A DNA stretch of 64,000 bases from Bacillota bacterium (GTDB lineage: Bacteria > Bacillota > Ch66 > Ch109): positions 248,001 through 312,000 of the forward strand of contig JABLWZ010000006.1 of the NCBI GenBank assembly GCA_013178275.1, read 5' to 3'. Each line of letters starts with the position of its first letter. Position 1 is the first letter of the stretch. Under the pieces are notes generated by a model. That model was not told the DNA's origin. It worked only from the letters and a program-made list of their open reading frames with translations, and made no database searches. Both the position numbers and the translations under genes were made by a program. Below, piece after piece: positions 1-10,400 of this stretch.

Positions 1-1555
1 CATTGGTGACCTGAATCCCCGGGTTCTCGGCCGGCAGTGTCAACACCTCGTTTATCTCTCCCTCGCGAACGTTGCCCCTCTCGGAGCCGCCGACCTGGAG
101 GGCCAGTATCAGTACATTGTCGTGTTCCGACATCCCGGGGGCCATGCCGTGTTCGTTGTCGCCAAAGACTATCTCACCCGTCTCTTCATCGAGCCGGTAG
201 TGACGGTCTTCCGGGCCCGAGGTATCGAAATCGGGCACCATGGTCCAGTCCTGCCAGGAGTACCCCGAGCCGCCTTTGACCCGGTTCCCTACCTGAAGCC
301 GGAAACCGGCTTTCTGGATCCTGCTCCAAGGTATCGGGAAGCTCTGGTGCGGCAGCCCATTGCTGCGTCCCAGCAGCCGCCGCTCCCTGAACTCGGGCCG
401 GTAAGAGACGGCCCTCACGTTCGCCTCCCCGCCCGTTCCTGGTACGGGTCCTTCCAAACGTATCACGATTTCCTTCGTATCGGGGTTAAAACTCCTCGTG
501 TAGCGGTTCTCCCCCGGGCGGCCCTCCGAGCCCTCTTTGACCTCCGGGCAGAAGCGCCAGCCTCCGTCCCGGTCCCTCAACTGCACCTCGACCACCCCGC
601 TGTTCGAGAGGTGATCCGACAGCACGATTTCAGTCCCCGGCTCACCGCTGCCGTCAAACTCGTACACCTGGCTCATGGTCTGCCGGTTGACCGCGCCCAC
701 GGTGTTGAACGCTGCCCGTTCGATGCGGGGGACGACTTCGTACCCCGGCCTCTCCAACTGGCAGCAGACCCAGTACCTCGCCAGGTCGGCGGCCAGGGGC
801 ATCTTGCTTGGCTTCATCGCGGTCGGGGCTGTCATCAGCACCTGACCGCTCTGGGAAAGGTCCAGGGTATCGTCGCGGCTGACCTCCATCGGGCGCCAGT
901 CCGCCCCATCGATGCCCGTCTCCCCATAGTAGTACCAGGACACCTGCGCGGAGGGGACCAGATCGAAAGAACCAGTTTCCAGCGGAGTCCGGGGTACCGG
1001 GTAGTCATCGAAGAGGCTGACGGACAGGGCCACCTCCTGGCCCAGCGGCAGCGGCTGATTCAGCCCCAGGTAGAACCGGTCGTGCCTCCGGGCCTCCCTC
1101 CCGAAGGCGAAGAAGGAAAGCCCGCGGGAGTCGTTAAAAGAGGTGACGTCCTGGTAGCGGCCCTCGGACAGGACTATTATCTTCTCGATCTGCGACGGTA
1201 TCAGCAGGATGGGCTCCACGGTCTCGAAAACCTGATCGGCCGCCGCCACCTGGGTCCCCTTTGGCAGGATAAACCTGCGCGTCACACCGCTGAAGGAGAC
1301 CTCTGCCCGGCTGGGAACCGCCTGACGCATATCGACGCCCAGCAGCTTCAGGAACTTAAGCTTGTTCTGGTGGCTGATCTGGTCGAGGTAGTACGCCTGC
1401 ATCTCGGTCAGCCAGGCGAAAAGCTCTATCAGGGTGATCCCCGGGTCGTGGAAGTTCTCGTCGGTCCACTCGGGGAACAGCTTATGGATCGCCCGGATAG
1501 ACTCCTCGGCGATCTGTCTGAAATTACGGTCATCCAGATTAGGCAGCGGCAGCAT
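1..1555 (-). CDS. Putative baseplate assembly protein (baseplate-J-like, eCIS Pvc11/12 type), 3' end off the window
   Basis: Reading the minus strand from ATG at 1555 gives an open frame of about 518 codons that is still open at the window edge. AGGAG lies 5 bases upstream of the ATG. The N-terminus (MLPLPNLDDRNFRQIAEES, then FPEWTDENFHDPGITLIELFAWLTE in overlapping pieces) is the usual opening of phage and eCIS putative baseplate assembly proteins, including the DPG-hT-iELfAW signature. A later segment, HYRLDEETGEIVFGDNEHG, is the typical 'RIRFGDGxxG' motif of baseplate-J proteins. These proteins form the wedge that triggers sheath contraction. It follows the larger baseplate gene after a 33-base gap, so they are surely cotranscribed. 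The true length cannot be known here. Confidence 0.88.
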   Translation of the reverse strand, partial: MLPLPNLDDRNFRQIAEESIRAIHKLFPEWTDENFHDPGITLIELFAWLTEMQAYYLDQISHQNKLKFLKLLGVDMRQAVPSRAEVSFSGVTRRFILPKGTQVAAADQVFETVEPILLIPSQIEKIIVLSEGRYQDVTSFNDSRGLSFFAFGREARRHDRFYLGLNQPLPLGQEVALSVSLFDDYPVPRTPLETGSFDLVPSAQVSWYYYGETGIDGADWRPMEVSRDDTLDLSQSGQVLMTAPTAMKPSKMPLAADLARYWVCCQLERPGYEVVPRIERAAFNTVGAVNRQTMSQVYEFDGSGEPGTEIVLSDHLSNSGVVEVQLRDRDGGWRFCPEVKEGSEGRPGENRYTRSFNPDTKEIVIRLEGPVPGTGGEANVRAVSYRPEFRERRLLGRSNGLPHQSFPIPWSRIQKAGFRLQVGNRVKGGSGYSWQDWTMVPDFDTSGPEDRHYRLDEETGEIVFGDNEHGMAPGMSEHDNVLILALQVGGSERGNVREGEINEVLTLPAENPGIQVTN

Positions 1556-1588
1556 ACAATCTCCTCGTTATATGACGGTTTCGGTTTT

Positions 1589-4500
1589 TCACTGAACCAC
1601 CTTTACGGCCACCCGGTGGCTGCCGTTGGTTATTATCCCGTGCGGGCAGTCGTCCAGGGCCGCGGCGGTTATCTCACGCCGCTGGCCGTTCTCGACCACC
1701 TGCAGGGTTAAAGAGACCTTTTCCACGTACTTGACGGACCGGATCGAGTTCAGCAGCGAATAAAAGATGGAGATGTGCGGGTACTGTCCTATCTCCCAGC
1801 CGCCGCGGTCCCGGTTGCCGGTCAGCGAATCGAGGAACTGGTCCAGCTTATCCACAGCCTCTTTTTCGGTCAGAACCACCGTCTCCAGGTCGCTCACTCC
1901 GATCACGGCGCTGACCGAAACCTCGATCAAAACGGGCTCGATGACCCTTATCTTCCCCGGCCGGGTCACGATGTTCGACGCCTTCTCATTCAGTTCCTTC
2001 TCGATCCGGCGCTTGAACTCGATGAACCCGCGCCGGCTCCTCCCCTGCAGCAGGGTTACCAGGGTTATGCAGCCCGCCTCGCGTCGTCCGTCAGAGTTTA
2101 TGTTGGGCAGGCACTTGATCTTGGCGATGTCGTGGGAGGACTGGCGGGCGATCCACTCGAAGTCGTCCGCGGTCACCGCCCGGTTGCGGTTCTTTATCAC
2201 CTGCGGGCCGCGCCGGACGGCCTGCATCAAGGGTTCCATGTCGCAGCCGCCCTCCGCCGCCTCGGGGTTGAAGACCTCGTTGACATAGGCAATCGGGCTG
2301 AGCATGCTGTTTATCTCCAGCGGGCCGACATTGCCCTTGGCCCCCCCCCCTATGCTGTAGCGGACCTCGATGTTGTCACCCCCGGATGACGGGGGGATAC
2401 GGCCGAACTCACCGTTTCCGAACCTGATCCGGCCTGACTGGCAGTCGATCAGGTAGTGGCGGTCCATCGATTCCGACTCGTAAAAGTCGTCCACCCGCTG
2501 CCACTTCACCCAGAAGCCGCGCATGCCTCCCCACTCGTCGAGTACGGGTCTGACCCCGGCCCCGGGGTCGTCCAGCAGCGCCTGCCTCTCCGATTCCGAC
2601 AGTTCGGAGAGTTCGTCCACCCACACCTCTTCCCGCATCACCGGGGTCCGGCTCAGGACGAACTCCTTGTCAGGCTCCCCATCGGTGCGGCCGACGATCT
2701 CGGAGTTGATGCTCTCCCCCTGGACCGCCCGGATGGTATTGAGGTATATCCCCATGAGACCGGGGACCGGTCTCGGGTTGTTTTCATTCTCATACTGCGC
2801 GTCGACGTTGACCAGACGCAGCCAGTGCAGTTCCTGGCCGAAGATGGTCGCGGGAACAACATCGGGCGGCACGCTCAGCAGCACCAGCCCGCTCTCGGAC
2901 AGCCCCCGGGTCTCGTCTATCGCCTTCAGGTTCTCCCACCGGTAGGTATCACCGGTTTTGCGCAGGTAGTCCCACTCGATCAGCGGCGGGTCGTCGTCTA
3001 CGGGTTTTCGCGGTTCGAGCGACAGGTAGAGCCCGATCGGGCCCCTGACCACCGGACTGTCGAAGCCCAGGTAGCAGCACGGCCTCTCCGACTCCAGGCC
3101 CTTGAAAGGCCGGAACTCCTTCTGCCTCCCCGGCGTGCCCACGCTCAGGACCTGGTACTCCAGGTTGTTGCTCGAGACGCCGCATTCGGGCAGGACAGCC
3201 TCCTCGGGGTAGCTGTAGTCGATGCTGATGTTTTCCAGCCAGGGTATCATATAGATTCCTTCGTTCGCGTACAGGTTGCTGATGCTCAGCACCCTCGCCC
3301 TGATCCATCGGTTCAACTGGTCGTTGACCCGGGTCGGCTGGAGGTTGTCCGGACACCTGAAAACCATCTTCTTCTGCAGTCCCGCTGCCAGCATAAAGAC
3401 CGATTCGAGTCCGGCGTCCTCGGGGAGCTTTACCCAGCCGTCCCCGTTGAAGTACTCCCAGGATACCTTCACGATAAAAAGCTGTGGAAGCGGCTTCTTC
3501 TCGAGGTCCGAAAGCCTCATTATCAGCTTCCACTTGATCTCCGGCTCCATCGTCCTCTCCATCACCCGCTCATCATATCTAAGGTCGAAACGGAGGCTGA
3601 TGGTGGCCCCCTTCTTGGAAAACGCCTCCTCGCTCGCGAGGTAATAGGTGTCGTAAAGGCCGTAGCCCTCCCCGAAGGGGAAGTGTCCCGCCAGGTCAAG
3701 GGGTATATCGTTGTGAAAGGCCAGGTCGGGAGCCAGCCCCGGCCGGTCGTCCACATGGTTGAAGGCCGACTTTATCCTTATCTCGTCGAGCGCGATGTCG
3801 CGGACCTGGTTCAAGGCCCCCGGTTTAACGCTGCAGCAGATCCAGCGGTTGAGTATCCCGTCCACCTCGGTCTCCGCGATGCTCCCCGGCTCGTCCTTCC
3901 AGAGCACCACCCGGCTGCCCCGGCTCGCGACCCGGTCGAAGGGGCGGCTGCCTTCTTCGCCCAGGTAATACCACTCCACCAGGTCAGGGTTCGCCAGGGT
4001 CTCGCAGTAGGACTGCTGCATGAATTGGTTCGCGGAGTTCAGGACCTCCACCTCGATGACCGACCCTTCCCTGATGTTGAAGAGGCTGGAGTGCCCCAGG
4101 AAGAGCTTGTGCTCCTGCAGGTTGACCGGTTCCGGGCAGCTGAAGACATGCTGCACCGGACGCTCCAGCAGCTTGGCGTCCGCCAGTTCCGCCGCCGAGA
4201 GGGCGGTTATGCGGTCGAGCCGTCCGCTGGCGTTGTACGCCGCGACCAGGTTGGCCGGGGTCACCAGCAGGTTGGACTCGGTCTCGAATATCACCGGTCC
4301 GTCGGCGTCCGGGGGGCTGGCGGAGAGCCGGCTCCCGGACGGGACCAGGGCCTGGCCGGCGGTGGGCGAACTCAGCACGAAGGTTATGTAAGCCCTGGCC
4401 GGCCTGCTGGGCAGCAGGCTCACGTCCAGCAGGTTTATGAACGCCATCAGGTTCTTGAACGGCACCTGGTTGAACCTCTTGATGGTTTCCTGGTACATGT

Positions 4501-4642
4501 TGGCGAATATCATGAACAGGGCCGTGCCCGCGTCGGGGTTCTCGGGTGAGAACTTCCACTCCGGGGCGTAAAACGGCGCCATCTCTTTCATTTTCTGCAT
4601 CAATTCCCGCATCCCACGCGGGTCGATCACCGGCTGCCGCAC
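1589..4642 (-). CDS. Large baseplate-J-like wedge protein (eCIS Pvc11/12 type)
   Basis: About 1017 aa. The N-terminal region has the SPENPDAGTALFMIFANMY block, equivalent to the 'DPG..LlelfAwl' element of the neighbouring baseplate protein. Around residues 740-760 there is HYLIDCQSGRIRFGNGEFG, the baseplate-J motif, and the C-terminal third has the usual RAVTADDFEWIAR segment followed by a gp6-like alpha/beta domain. In T4 and PVC the gp6/gp7-like pair makes the baseplate wedge around the spike. The start is uncertain: GTG at 4642 has GGAG 8 bases upstream, whereas TTG at 4660 has a poor ribosome site. It lies between the gp25 gene and the second baseplate-J gene in the same operon. Confidence 0.87.
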   Translation of the reverse strand: MRQPVIDPRGMRELMQKMKEMAPFYAPEWKFSPENPDAGTALFMIFANMYQETIKRFNQVPFKNLMAFINLLDVSLLPSRPARAYITFVLSSPTAGQALVPSGSRLSASPPDADGPVIFETESNLLVTPANLVAAYNASGRLDRITALSAAELADAKLLERPVQHVFSCPEPVNLQEHKLFLGHSSLFNIREGSVIEVEVLNSANQFMQQSYCETLANPDLVEWYYLGEEGSRPFDRVASRGSRVVLWKDEPGSIAETEVDGILNRWICCSVKPGALNQVRDIALDEIRIKSAFNHVDDRPGLAPDLAFHNDIPLDLAGHFPFGEGYGLYDTYYLASEEAFSKKGATISLRFDLRYDERVMERTMEPEIKWKLIMRLSDLEKKPLPQLFIVKVSWEYFNGDGWVKLPEDAGLESVFMLAAGLQKKMVFRCPDNLQPTRVNDQLNRWIRARVLSISNLYANEGIYMIPWLENISIDYSYPEEAVLPECGVSSNNLEYQVLSVGTPGRQKEFRPFKGLESERPCCYLGFDSPVVRGPIGLYLSLEPRKPVDDDPPLIEWDYLRKTGDTYRWENLKAIDETRGLSESGLVLLSVPPDVVPATIFGQELHWLRLVNVDAQYENENNPRPVPGLMGIYLNTIRAVQGESINSEIVGRTDGEPDKEFVLSRTPVMREEVWVDELSELSESERQALLDDPGAGVRPVLDEWGGMRGFWVKWQRVDDFYESESMDRHYLIDCQSGRIRFGNGEFGRIPPSSGGDNIEVRYSIGGGAKGNVGPLEINSMLSPIAYVNEVFNPEAAEGGCDMEPLMQAVRRGPQVIKNRNRAVTADDFEWIARQSSHDIAKIKCLPNINSDGRREAGCITLVTLLQGRSRRGFIEFKRRIEKELNEKASNIVTRPGKIRVIEPVLIEVSVSAVIGVSDLETVVLTEKEAVDKLDQFLDSLTGNRDRGGWEIGQYPHISIFYSLLNSIRSVKYVEKVSLTLQVVENGQRREITAAALDDCPHGIITNGSHRVAVKVVQ

Positions 4643-4665
4643 TTTTCCAACTCCATTCAACAGTC

Positions 4666-5067
4666 TTACTTGGTTCCCTCGTTGATGTAGAAGGGGTAAA
4701 CCAGGTTAAACAGGTTGTTGGTGGACCTTACCTGGTAGCTGATATTAATCAGGACCAGGCCCACATCGGCGGGGTCTACCGCCGCGCTTACTTCCACCTG
4801 GTACACCCGAGGCTCCCATACCATGATGGCCTCCCTCACACTGGACTCCATCAGCCTCAGGGTGGTGTGATCGGTGAGCCCGAAGGCGTATTCGTGGATT
4901 CCGCACCCGAACTCGGGACGCATGACCCTTTCCCCTTTGGAGGTCGCGAGGATGACCCGGATGGACTCGGCGATGTCCTCCTCGTATTCCGAGAGCATTA
5001 TCCTCCCCGATATCGGGTCAACCTGGACGGGAAACTTCCACCCGCGTCCCAGAAAGCTCTTCGCCAT
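4666..5067 (-). CDS. gp25-like baseplate wedge protein (eCIS Pvc9/Afp9 type)
   Basis: A 133-aa protein starting MAKSFLGRGWKFPVQVD, which is the standard start of the gp25/W (lysozyme-like fold, IraD/Gp25) family in contractile injection systems. The ERVMRPEFGCGIHEYAF segment is the conserved 'R.m.pefG.gl..yvf' core that joins the sheath to the baseplate. The ATG at 5067 was chosen because AAGGA lies 9 bases upstream and the N-terminus then matches the family; an in-frame TTG at 5076 would add three residues. It sits between the spike gene and the wedge genes, the same order as in Afp and PVC clusters. Confidence 0.9.
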   Translation of the reverse strand: MAKSFLGRGWKFPVQVDPISGRIMLSEYEEDIAESIRVILATSKGERVMRPEFGCGIHEYAFGLTDHTTLRLMESSVREAIMVWEPRVYQVEVSAAVDPADVGLVLINISYQVRSTNNLFNLVYPFYINEGTK

Positions 5068-5108
5068 TTCCTTCAATCCTTTTTAACTGATAGTGCCGCT
5101 GGCCCGGG

Positions 5109-5831
5109 TTAGTTGATGTTGACCACCGCGCCCTTGATAGTGGTGGGCCCGGAGGCCTCGATATTTATCGTGCTCCCTTTCAGCTTCAGGGAGCCGCTGC
5201 TCTGGATCGTGATGCCGCTGGCCTCTATGGTCACCTTGTTGCCGCTGACCACCAGCTCCACCTTGGTGTTGGCTTTGACCGTAATCGCGTTGCCGTTGGT
5301 GTCGATGGTCATGGTGTTGTTCCCGCTGGAGTCCTTTATCTCTATCTTCTTGTTCTGGTCGTCGAGCATGATGGTCGCCCCGGCCTTGGACTTCAGGGTT
5401 ATGCTCTCCTTGCCCGCCTCGTCGTTGAAGATGAACTCATGGCCCTGCTTGGTTTTTACCTTGTAGACCTTTATCTTGCCGTCGCTGCCGACGTACTCGT
5501 CCTTGCCCGTCACCGGGGGTTTGTCATTGGTGTTCCACAGGGCCCCGACCACGTAGGGTTCGAGGATGCTCCCGCCGTTGAAGGCCACCAGCACCTCGTC
5601 GTTTACTTCGGGCAGGAAGAATATCCCCCGCTGGGGTCCAGCGAACAGCGACGCCACGCGGGCCCAATCCGTCTCCAGGTCGGAGCCGCCCGCCGCCACC
5701 AGGTTCGGTATCTTCAGCTTGACCCGGCCCAGCCCCTCGGGGTCCTGGTTGTTGGTGACGATCCCTACCACCACCCCGTAGTATCGGTTGTTCTTGGCCC
5801 CGGTCTCCTTCAGCATCGGGTACACGTTCAT
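5109..5831 (-). CDS. Spike protein, gp5/VgrG C-terminal half (OB fold plus beta-helix)
   Basis: A 240-aa protein. Residues about 18-105 (YYGVVVGIVTNNQDPEGLGR, then VKLKIPNL and RGIFFLPEVNDEVLVAF) are the gp5/phage baseplate V OB-fold domain. Residues about 125-240 carry short repeating beta strands (ITLKSKAG, IEIKDSSG, ITVKANTK, VTIEASG, INIEASG) that predict the triple-stranded beta-helix of the needle. In most VgrG and Pvc8 proteins this half is fused to a gp27-like half. Here the gp27-like half is the preceding gene, overlapping it by 4 bases (ATGA), so the two are translationally coupled. The PAAR protein encoded at 23736-24137 should cap the tip. Confidence 0.88.
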   Translation of the reverse strand: MNVYPMLKETGAKNNRYYGVVVGIVTNNQDPEGLGRVKLKIPNLVAAGGSDLETDWARVASLFAGPQRGIFFLPEVNDEVLVAFNGGSILEPYVVGALWNTNDKPPVTGKDEYVGSDGKIKVYKVKTKQGHEFIFNDEAGKESITLKSKAGATIMLDDQNKKIEIKDSSGNNTMTIDTNGNAITVKANTKVELVVSGNKVTIEASGITIQSSGSLKLKGSTINIEASGPTTIKGAVVNIN

Positions 5832-6850
5832 ATAGAGGTTCCCCCCAAGTGGATTTCAGTCATGTAGCCGTCGTCATCGTCCAGGGTATGGACCGCGGAC
5901 ACGATGTAGTAGATGCCGTTCAGTCCCCCCGCTTTCTCTATCTGAACGTAATTCCCCGCCTGGATGTTCGGGTCGCCGAACACCTTGAGCCTCCCGGAAA
6001 CCAGCTTGGAGCCGTGGTAGTAAGCTATAGAATCGGCCTGCAGTTTGGCATCGGCCTGGGATATAACCTCGGACCAGGTCTCATCGGTTTTGGTCCCGAA
6101 AGCGGAATTCAGGAGCTGCTTGCCGGTCTTGGACTTGGACCCACCCACCATGGTTACCTCACTGGAGGTTCCCAGCACCGCCTGCTTGGTCTTGAAGTCG
6201 TAACCCCTCACCTTGACCTCCCCCACCTGGTCGATCAGGTCGATCGTCCGCGTGAGGTGGATGATGTTCTCCCCCCAGGTGAAGGTTTTCGAAGCCGTTA
6301 CGTTCTGGTGAGGCTTCCTGAAGTAGACCTTGCCCAGGTTGACAAAGAACTCGAAACCGTTCATAACCGCCAGCCAGGAAACGAACTGGTAGTCCGAGAC
6401 CTGGTTCTGCTCCAGGAAATCGTATGTTATGGTGGTGGCGGTGACGGTTCCTGCGGTGAGACCGTGCTCGCCGATTATGCTGCTCACCACGTCACTGTGT
6501 TTCATCTTCGCCCAGGACCGCGATTTGATCCCCTTCATCATCTTGAAAGACCCGTCCATGCCCTCTACTATCACCTGGTGATCCCCGTCCTCGGGAAGTT
6601 CCTCGGTGATCGTGGTTACAAACCCCTTGAACACCGTAACCGAGGTGTTGTTTTGATCGGCGATCTTGATCTCGATAGGGTCCCCCACATCCACGCTGCC
6701 CGCCGTCAGCTCGTCGGCCGGGCTGATGGTGAGGGAAAACGAGTCCGCCTTCTCGACGCTCAGGTCTATCATGATCTTCGCGATCGGCGCTTTTTGCCTG
6801 TCCAGGGCAGTGCCGTTGATAAAGAACTCGTGACGGTCCAGTGTCGACAT
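5828..6850 (-). CDS. gp27/late-control-D-like hub protein (VgrG N-terminal half)
   Basis: A 340-aa protein matching the phage late control gene D/gp27 hub domain in layout: an N-terminal beta-rich part (IMIDLSVEKADSFSLTIS, FKGFVTTITEELPEDG), a central DVVSSIIGEHGL and YQFVSWLAVMNGFEFFV segment that is characteristic of the family, and a C-terminal barrel ending with the 'YYIVSAVHTLDDDDGYMTEI' element. It makes the trimeric hub that adapts the tube to the spike. The start ATG has GGAGT 6 bases upstream. It follows the LysM protein by 4 bases and overlaps the spike gene. Confidence 0.86.
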   Translation of the reverse strand: MSTLDRHEFFINGTALDRQKAPIAKIMIDLSVEKADSFSLTISPADELTAGSVDVGDPIEIKIADQNNTSVTVFKGFVTTITEELPEDGDHQVIVEGMDGSFKMMKGIKSRSWAKMKHSDVVSSIIGEHGLTAGTVTATTITYDFLEQNQVSDYQFVSWLAVMNGFEFFVNLGKVYFRKPHQNVTASKTFTWGENIIHLTRTIDLIDQVGEVKVRGYDFKTKQAVLGTSSEVTMVGGSKSKTGKQLLNSAFGTKTDETWSEVISQADAKLQADSIAYYHGSKLVSGRLKVFGDPNIQAGNYVQIEKAGGLNGIYYIVSAVHTLDDDDGYMTEIHLGGTSI

Positions 6851-6854
6851 TCTT

Positions 6855-7481
6855 TTACTCCAAAGCCGGAATAATCAGCTGACGCCCAGGTTCGAGGACC
6901 CGGGGATTCCCTATCCCATTGGCCTGCGCGATCTCCCTCCAGCGGCCGGGGTCCTCGTACTCCTCGTTCGCTATCATCCAAAGCTGTTCTCCCTGCTTCA
7001 CCTGTCTTGATTTGGTGCGGTCCGCCGACTGTCGGGGGGTCTGCTGCAGCTGTTCCGTCACCTTGACCGCCTGGCGGAAGGTCACCTTCAGCACCGCCCG
7101 GACCGGAAGCCCCGAGTCGAGGAACATGGTGTACCGCTGGTTGACCTTCTCCACTACCCCCTTGAAGTCCAGGGAGCCCCACACGAAGCGGCATACCGGC
7201 GGGGTGTGCAGGTCGCTGTCCACCTCCATCAGTCCCACGATCTTATTGGTGTGGTTGCGGACGTCGGTCCCCTGCTCGTAGGTGTCGAAGTACAGGTCCA
7301 TGGTCAGGTTGTCGGTTTCACCGCTGATGAACTGGGCTATGGGGGCGGAAAGCCCCGGCACCTTCTGAAAGTGGTACTTGTTGGTGGTGTCGATGGTATA
7401 CTCGTTGGGGTTGAACAGGACCTTGATCGTCTCGTACTTGTTGCTCCTCTTGACGATTATCGAAGCCTTGCTAGCGCACAC
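6855..7481 (-). CDS. LysM-bearing tube-end protein (eCIS Pvc7/Afp7 type)
   Basis: A 208-aa protein. Residues about 8-140 match the CIS tube-initiator domain (VLFNPNEYTIDTTNKYHF, GETDNLTMDLYFDTYEQG, and DFKGVVEKVNQRYTMFLDSG are its hallmark segments). Residues about 160-207 are a LysM motif (VKQGEQLWMIANEEY, then PRVLEPGRQLIIP). In PVC/Afp this protein sits at the junction of tube and hub. The start is GTG at 7481, with AAGGGGG 9 bases upstream placed right behind the stop codon of the preceding gene. Confidence 0.88.
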   Translation of the reverse strand: MCASKASIIVKRSNKYETIKVLFNPNEYTIDTTNKYHFQKVPGLSAPIAQFISGETDNLTMDLYFDTYEQGTDVRNHTNKIVGLMEVDSDLHTPPVCRFVWGSLDFKGVVEKVNQRYTMFLDSGLPVRAVLKVTFRQAVKVTEQLQQTPRQSADRTKSRQVKQGEQLWMIANEEYEDPGRWREIAQANGIGNPRVLEPGRQLIIPALE

Positions 7482-7495
7482 CCCGGACTACCCCC

Positions 7496-10400
7496 TTACA
7501 GACCTCTTCTTTTGCGGTCGAACCTGGTCTTCTGTTCGACCTCGCGGATTATCTGGTCGGCTATCCTCTTTACGTCCACCCCGTTCAGCCCACTCTGCGC
7601 CGGTACGCTGGCCGGGCTTATGCTGGTCTCGGTATGGATGTACTGCCGGTTCATCGTCTCGCCGGGCGTGATGTACCCACCTTCATTCGCGGGGGGTTGA
7701 GCCTCCCGTCGGTGGTCCAGCGGGGCCGCGGCAGGCGCTTGAGAACCGGTCCCGAACCTGACCTCGTTCAACCCCCGTATCTGCCGCACCACGTTCTCCA
7801 GAGCGGTCAGGCGGCCGTACCCGTCGGAGTCCGGGCCGGATTTTATCAGTATGTTCGTCACGGTCTTACCCGTTCCGATGTCCCGGCCTCCCAACCTTCG
7901 GTCCAGGGTGCTCAGCAGCATGGGGCTCGCGGGTATTTCCCGGGTTTGATACTGCATCGGCGGCACCGGGGGTGTCCGGTCACCCGTCGCCCCGGGGTAG
8001 GCTGGGAACACCTGGTTGACCTGCATGCTGCCGCTCAGGTGACCAGTCAGGTTGTGGACGATCAAAGCCATCCCGCTGTAAAAGCGTCCCAGCCGCTCAG
8101 CCGTCCCTACCGTTTCGCTCCCCGGAGCCCCCGAGCCTGAACCGCCGGTCTGCATCATCTGCCTCTGCACCCTCACCTGCTCCAGGGTGACCCGGTCGAT
8201 GAGCCTCGATTCCAACAACAGATTCGTCAAGGGTACAGCGTTTATCTCTACCTCTCCCCTGGCCGGACGGGCGGTCGACACCGGCATTTCGTCCGTCCCG
8301 GTCCTCAGGAGGTACTCCAGCCGCTGCGCCGTGCCGACCTCCCTTATCGCCGATATACTCGCTCGATACGCGTTCGGGGCCTGGGAGCGGTAGCCTCCCT
8401 GACGGCCGACCAGGCTGTAAAGGACTGGCGCGAACCCGCCAGAAGTCCGTCCCGGCCGGTCGAAACCCCTGCGGGTTATCGATCCCGGCAGCCGGCTGCC
8501 GTAACCGGCGGCCTGAGCCATTCCCAACCGCTGCATCGCCTGGTCCAGGTTCACCCTGGACATCGGCACGGCCATTACCGCCGCTTCTATCATCGATCCA
8601 TCAACCGCCGCCGGTGTTTCGGGCCCCGCCGGCCGGGCGGCGCTGACGGACTGCTGTCGTTCTGTTTCAGTCATCCCCGCCCACCGGCGGTAGACCATCT
8701 CTTCTCTTGGGTAAACGGGTCCCCGCATCAATGCCGATGCAGCGGCCGCCGCCCCGGTCATGGCGCTGCCAGTGAGGGGGGGGCCGGCGCCCCAACTGCT
8801 CAAAAGGGAGTAAGGACTCACACCCGCCCCGGCGCCCTGGATAGTGCGCAGCATCATCTCACCGACACGCTGCAGGGTCTGGTTCAAGTAGACCTGGCGG
8901 TTGTAAACCAGCTCCCGGTCGATCACCCCATGATTGATCAGCAGGCCCAGCCCCTGGTTCAGCGTCTGCAGCACCGATGTTTCAGCGGCGCCGCCCGCTC
9001 CACCGCCCAGGTGCCTTGGCGGCCGACCGTCCTCCCGGTCGGTTCCGATTTTGATATACGGTGCCGGCGGTACCGCCTCACCTTCCGGCTCTCTACTCGC
9101 CAACCGGGCCGGCGCGGGGATGTTTGTTAAAAGAGCTTCTTCACCGACGGCCGGCGGCCTGGCCGGCGTGGTCTCGGGTTCCCCCGCCGCCGGGTAGGTA
9201 CGCGCCTCCCTTACCGCTTCACGCCAGCGCCGGATCTCCTTCTGGACCTGGCGGGTCAGCTGGCTGCCGGGTGACAGCCATCCCAGCGAGACCGTGCCGG
9301 GGTAGGTGAAAACCTTCTCCCCATATCGGTAGGAATCCCTAAGGACCATTCGGTCCCCGATGGTCGATATCGCGCCGGCCAGGGACCTATTTATTAGCGT
9401 AAACCGGTTCACCGCACCGACGGCAGAAGGTCCCGGGGTAAGTACCCTCGAAGCCCTGGTTGCGGCCATCGGGCTCATGCCGGCCGCCGCACCCCTATCC
9501 CCCGGCGGACGCTCCGCGGTCTCCAGTTCGATGTAAGAGGCTGCGCTCGATGCCTCCCTGCCCCCGGTGCGCAGCAGACCCTGCACCTGCTTGAACTGGC
9601 TGAGGATTATCCTCTCCGCCAGTCCGACCTCCGTTTCCCGGTCGATACGCAGCTGTTCGGCCGTCAGAGGCCGGTCGCCCGCAGACGGCTGGTCAGCCGC
9701 TGGTCTCGCCGCGAGCGCCCCTCTGTCAGGGTACCCCATATCCGCCAGCTGGCGGAAGACCAGCTCTCCAGCCGGGTATCCCCATCCCCCAGCGGTGATA
9801 TAGTCACCCCAGGCGGGCTGAGCCGATACATCCGGTCCATCACTTTCTTCCTGGTAAGGCAGGTATTCCTGAACTCTCCCTTTTCTCCCTCTTATCAGGC
9901 TCAGGGGTGAGGCCCCGGTCCCCTGCACGATATTCAGCAGCTCCTGACCCGCCCGCTGCAGGAGCTGGTTCTGGTAAACCTGCTGGTTGAAAGCCAGCCC
10001 CTTGTTGACTACCTCCTGGTTAATGGGCATCATCAGGGTCTGGTACAGCAGCGTCGAGTAATCGGGTCCCGACCCAACCGCGCTGCTCATCCCCCTTGGT
10101 TCGGGGGCCTTATAACCCTTATCCCGGGCGGTGATCGTCTCAGAAAGACTTCCCACTGCTTCAGCCGCCCGGTCTACCTCGCGCTGGTGGATTTCCCTCT
10201 GTATCAGGTGGGTCAGCTGGCTGCTGTAAGCCATCCGCCACGGCTCGGCGGCACCAGGGGCGGCAAAGCCCGCTGCCGCCTCACGGCGGCCCCTCCGTAA
10301 ACCCGGCCGTACCGGTACGCCCGGCACTGTGCTTTCCTCTTCCAGCTTAGTACCCTCTAAAACGCTTATCTCAGTGTCTTCACTAATGCCTCGGGCAGAA

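Noticed and set aside
122..1711. Long plus-strand open frame (529 codons) over the baseplate gene
   Set aside because: It is antisense to a well-supported baseplate-J gene; its product is low-complexity (many V, L, H, R, D, P) with no family features, typical for antisense frames in GC-rich DNA.
2456..4549. 697-codon plus-strand open frame
   Set aside because: Antisense to the large baseplate gene, with the same composition bias and no recognisable motif.
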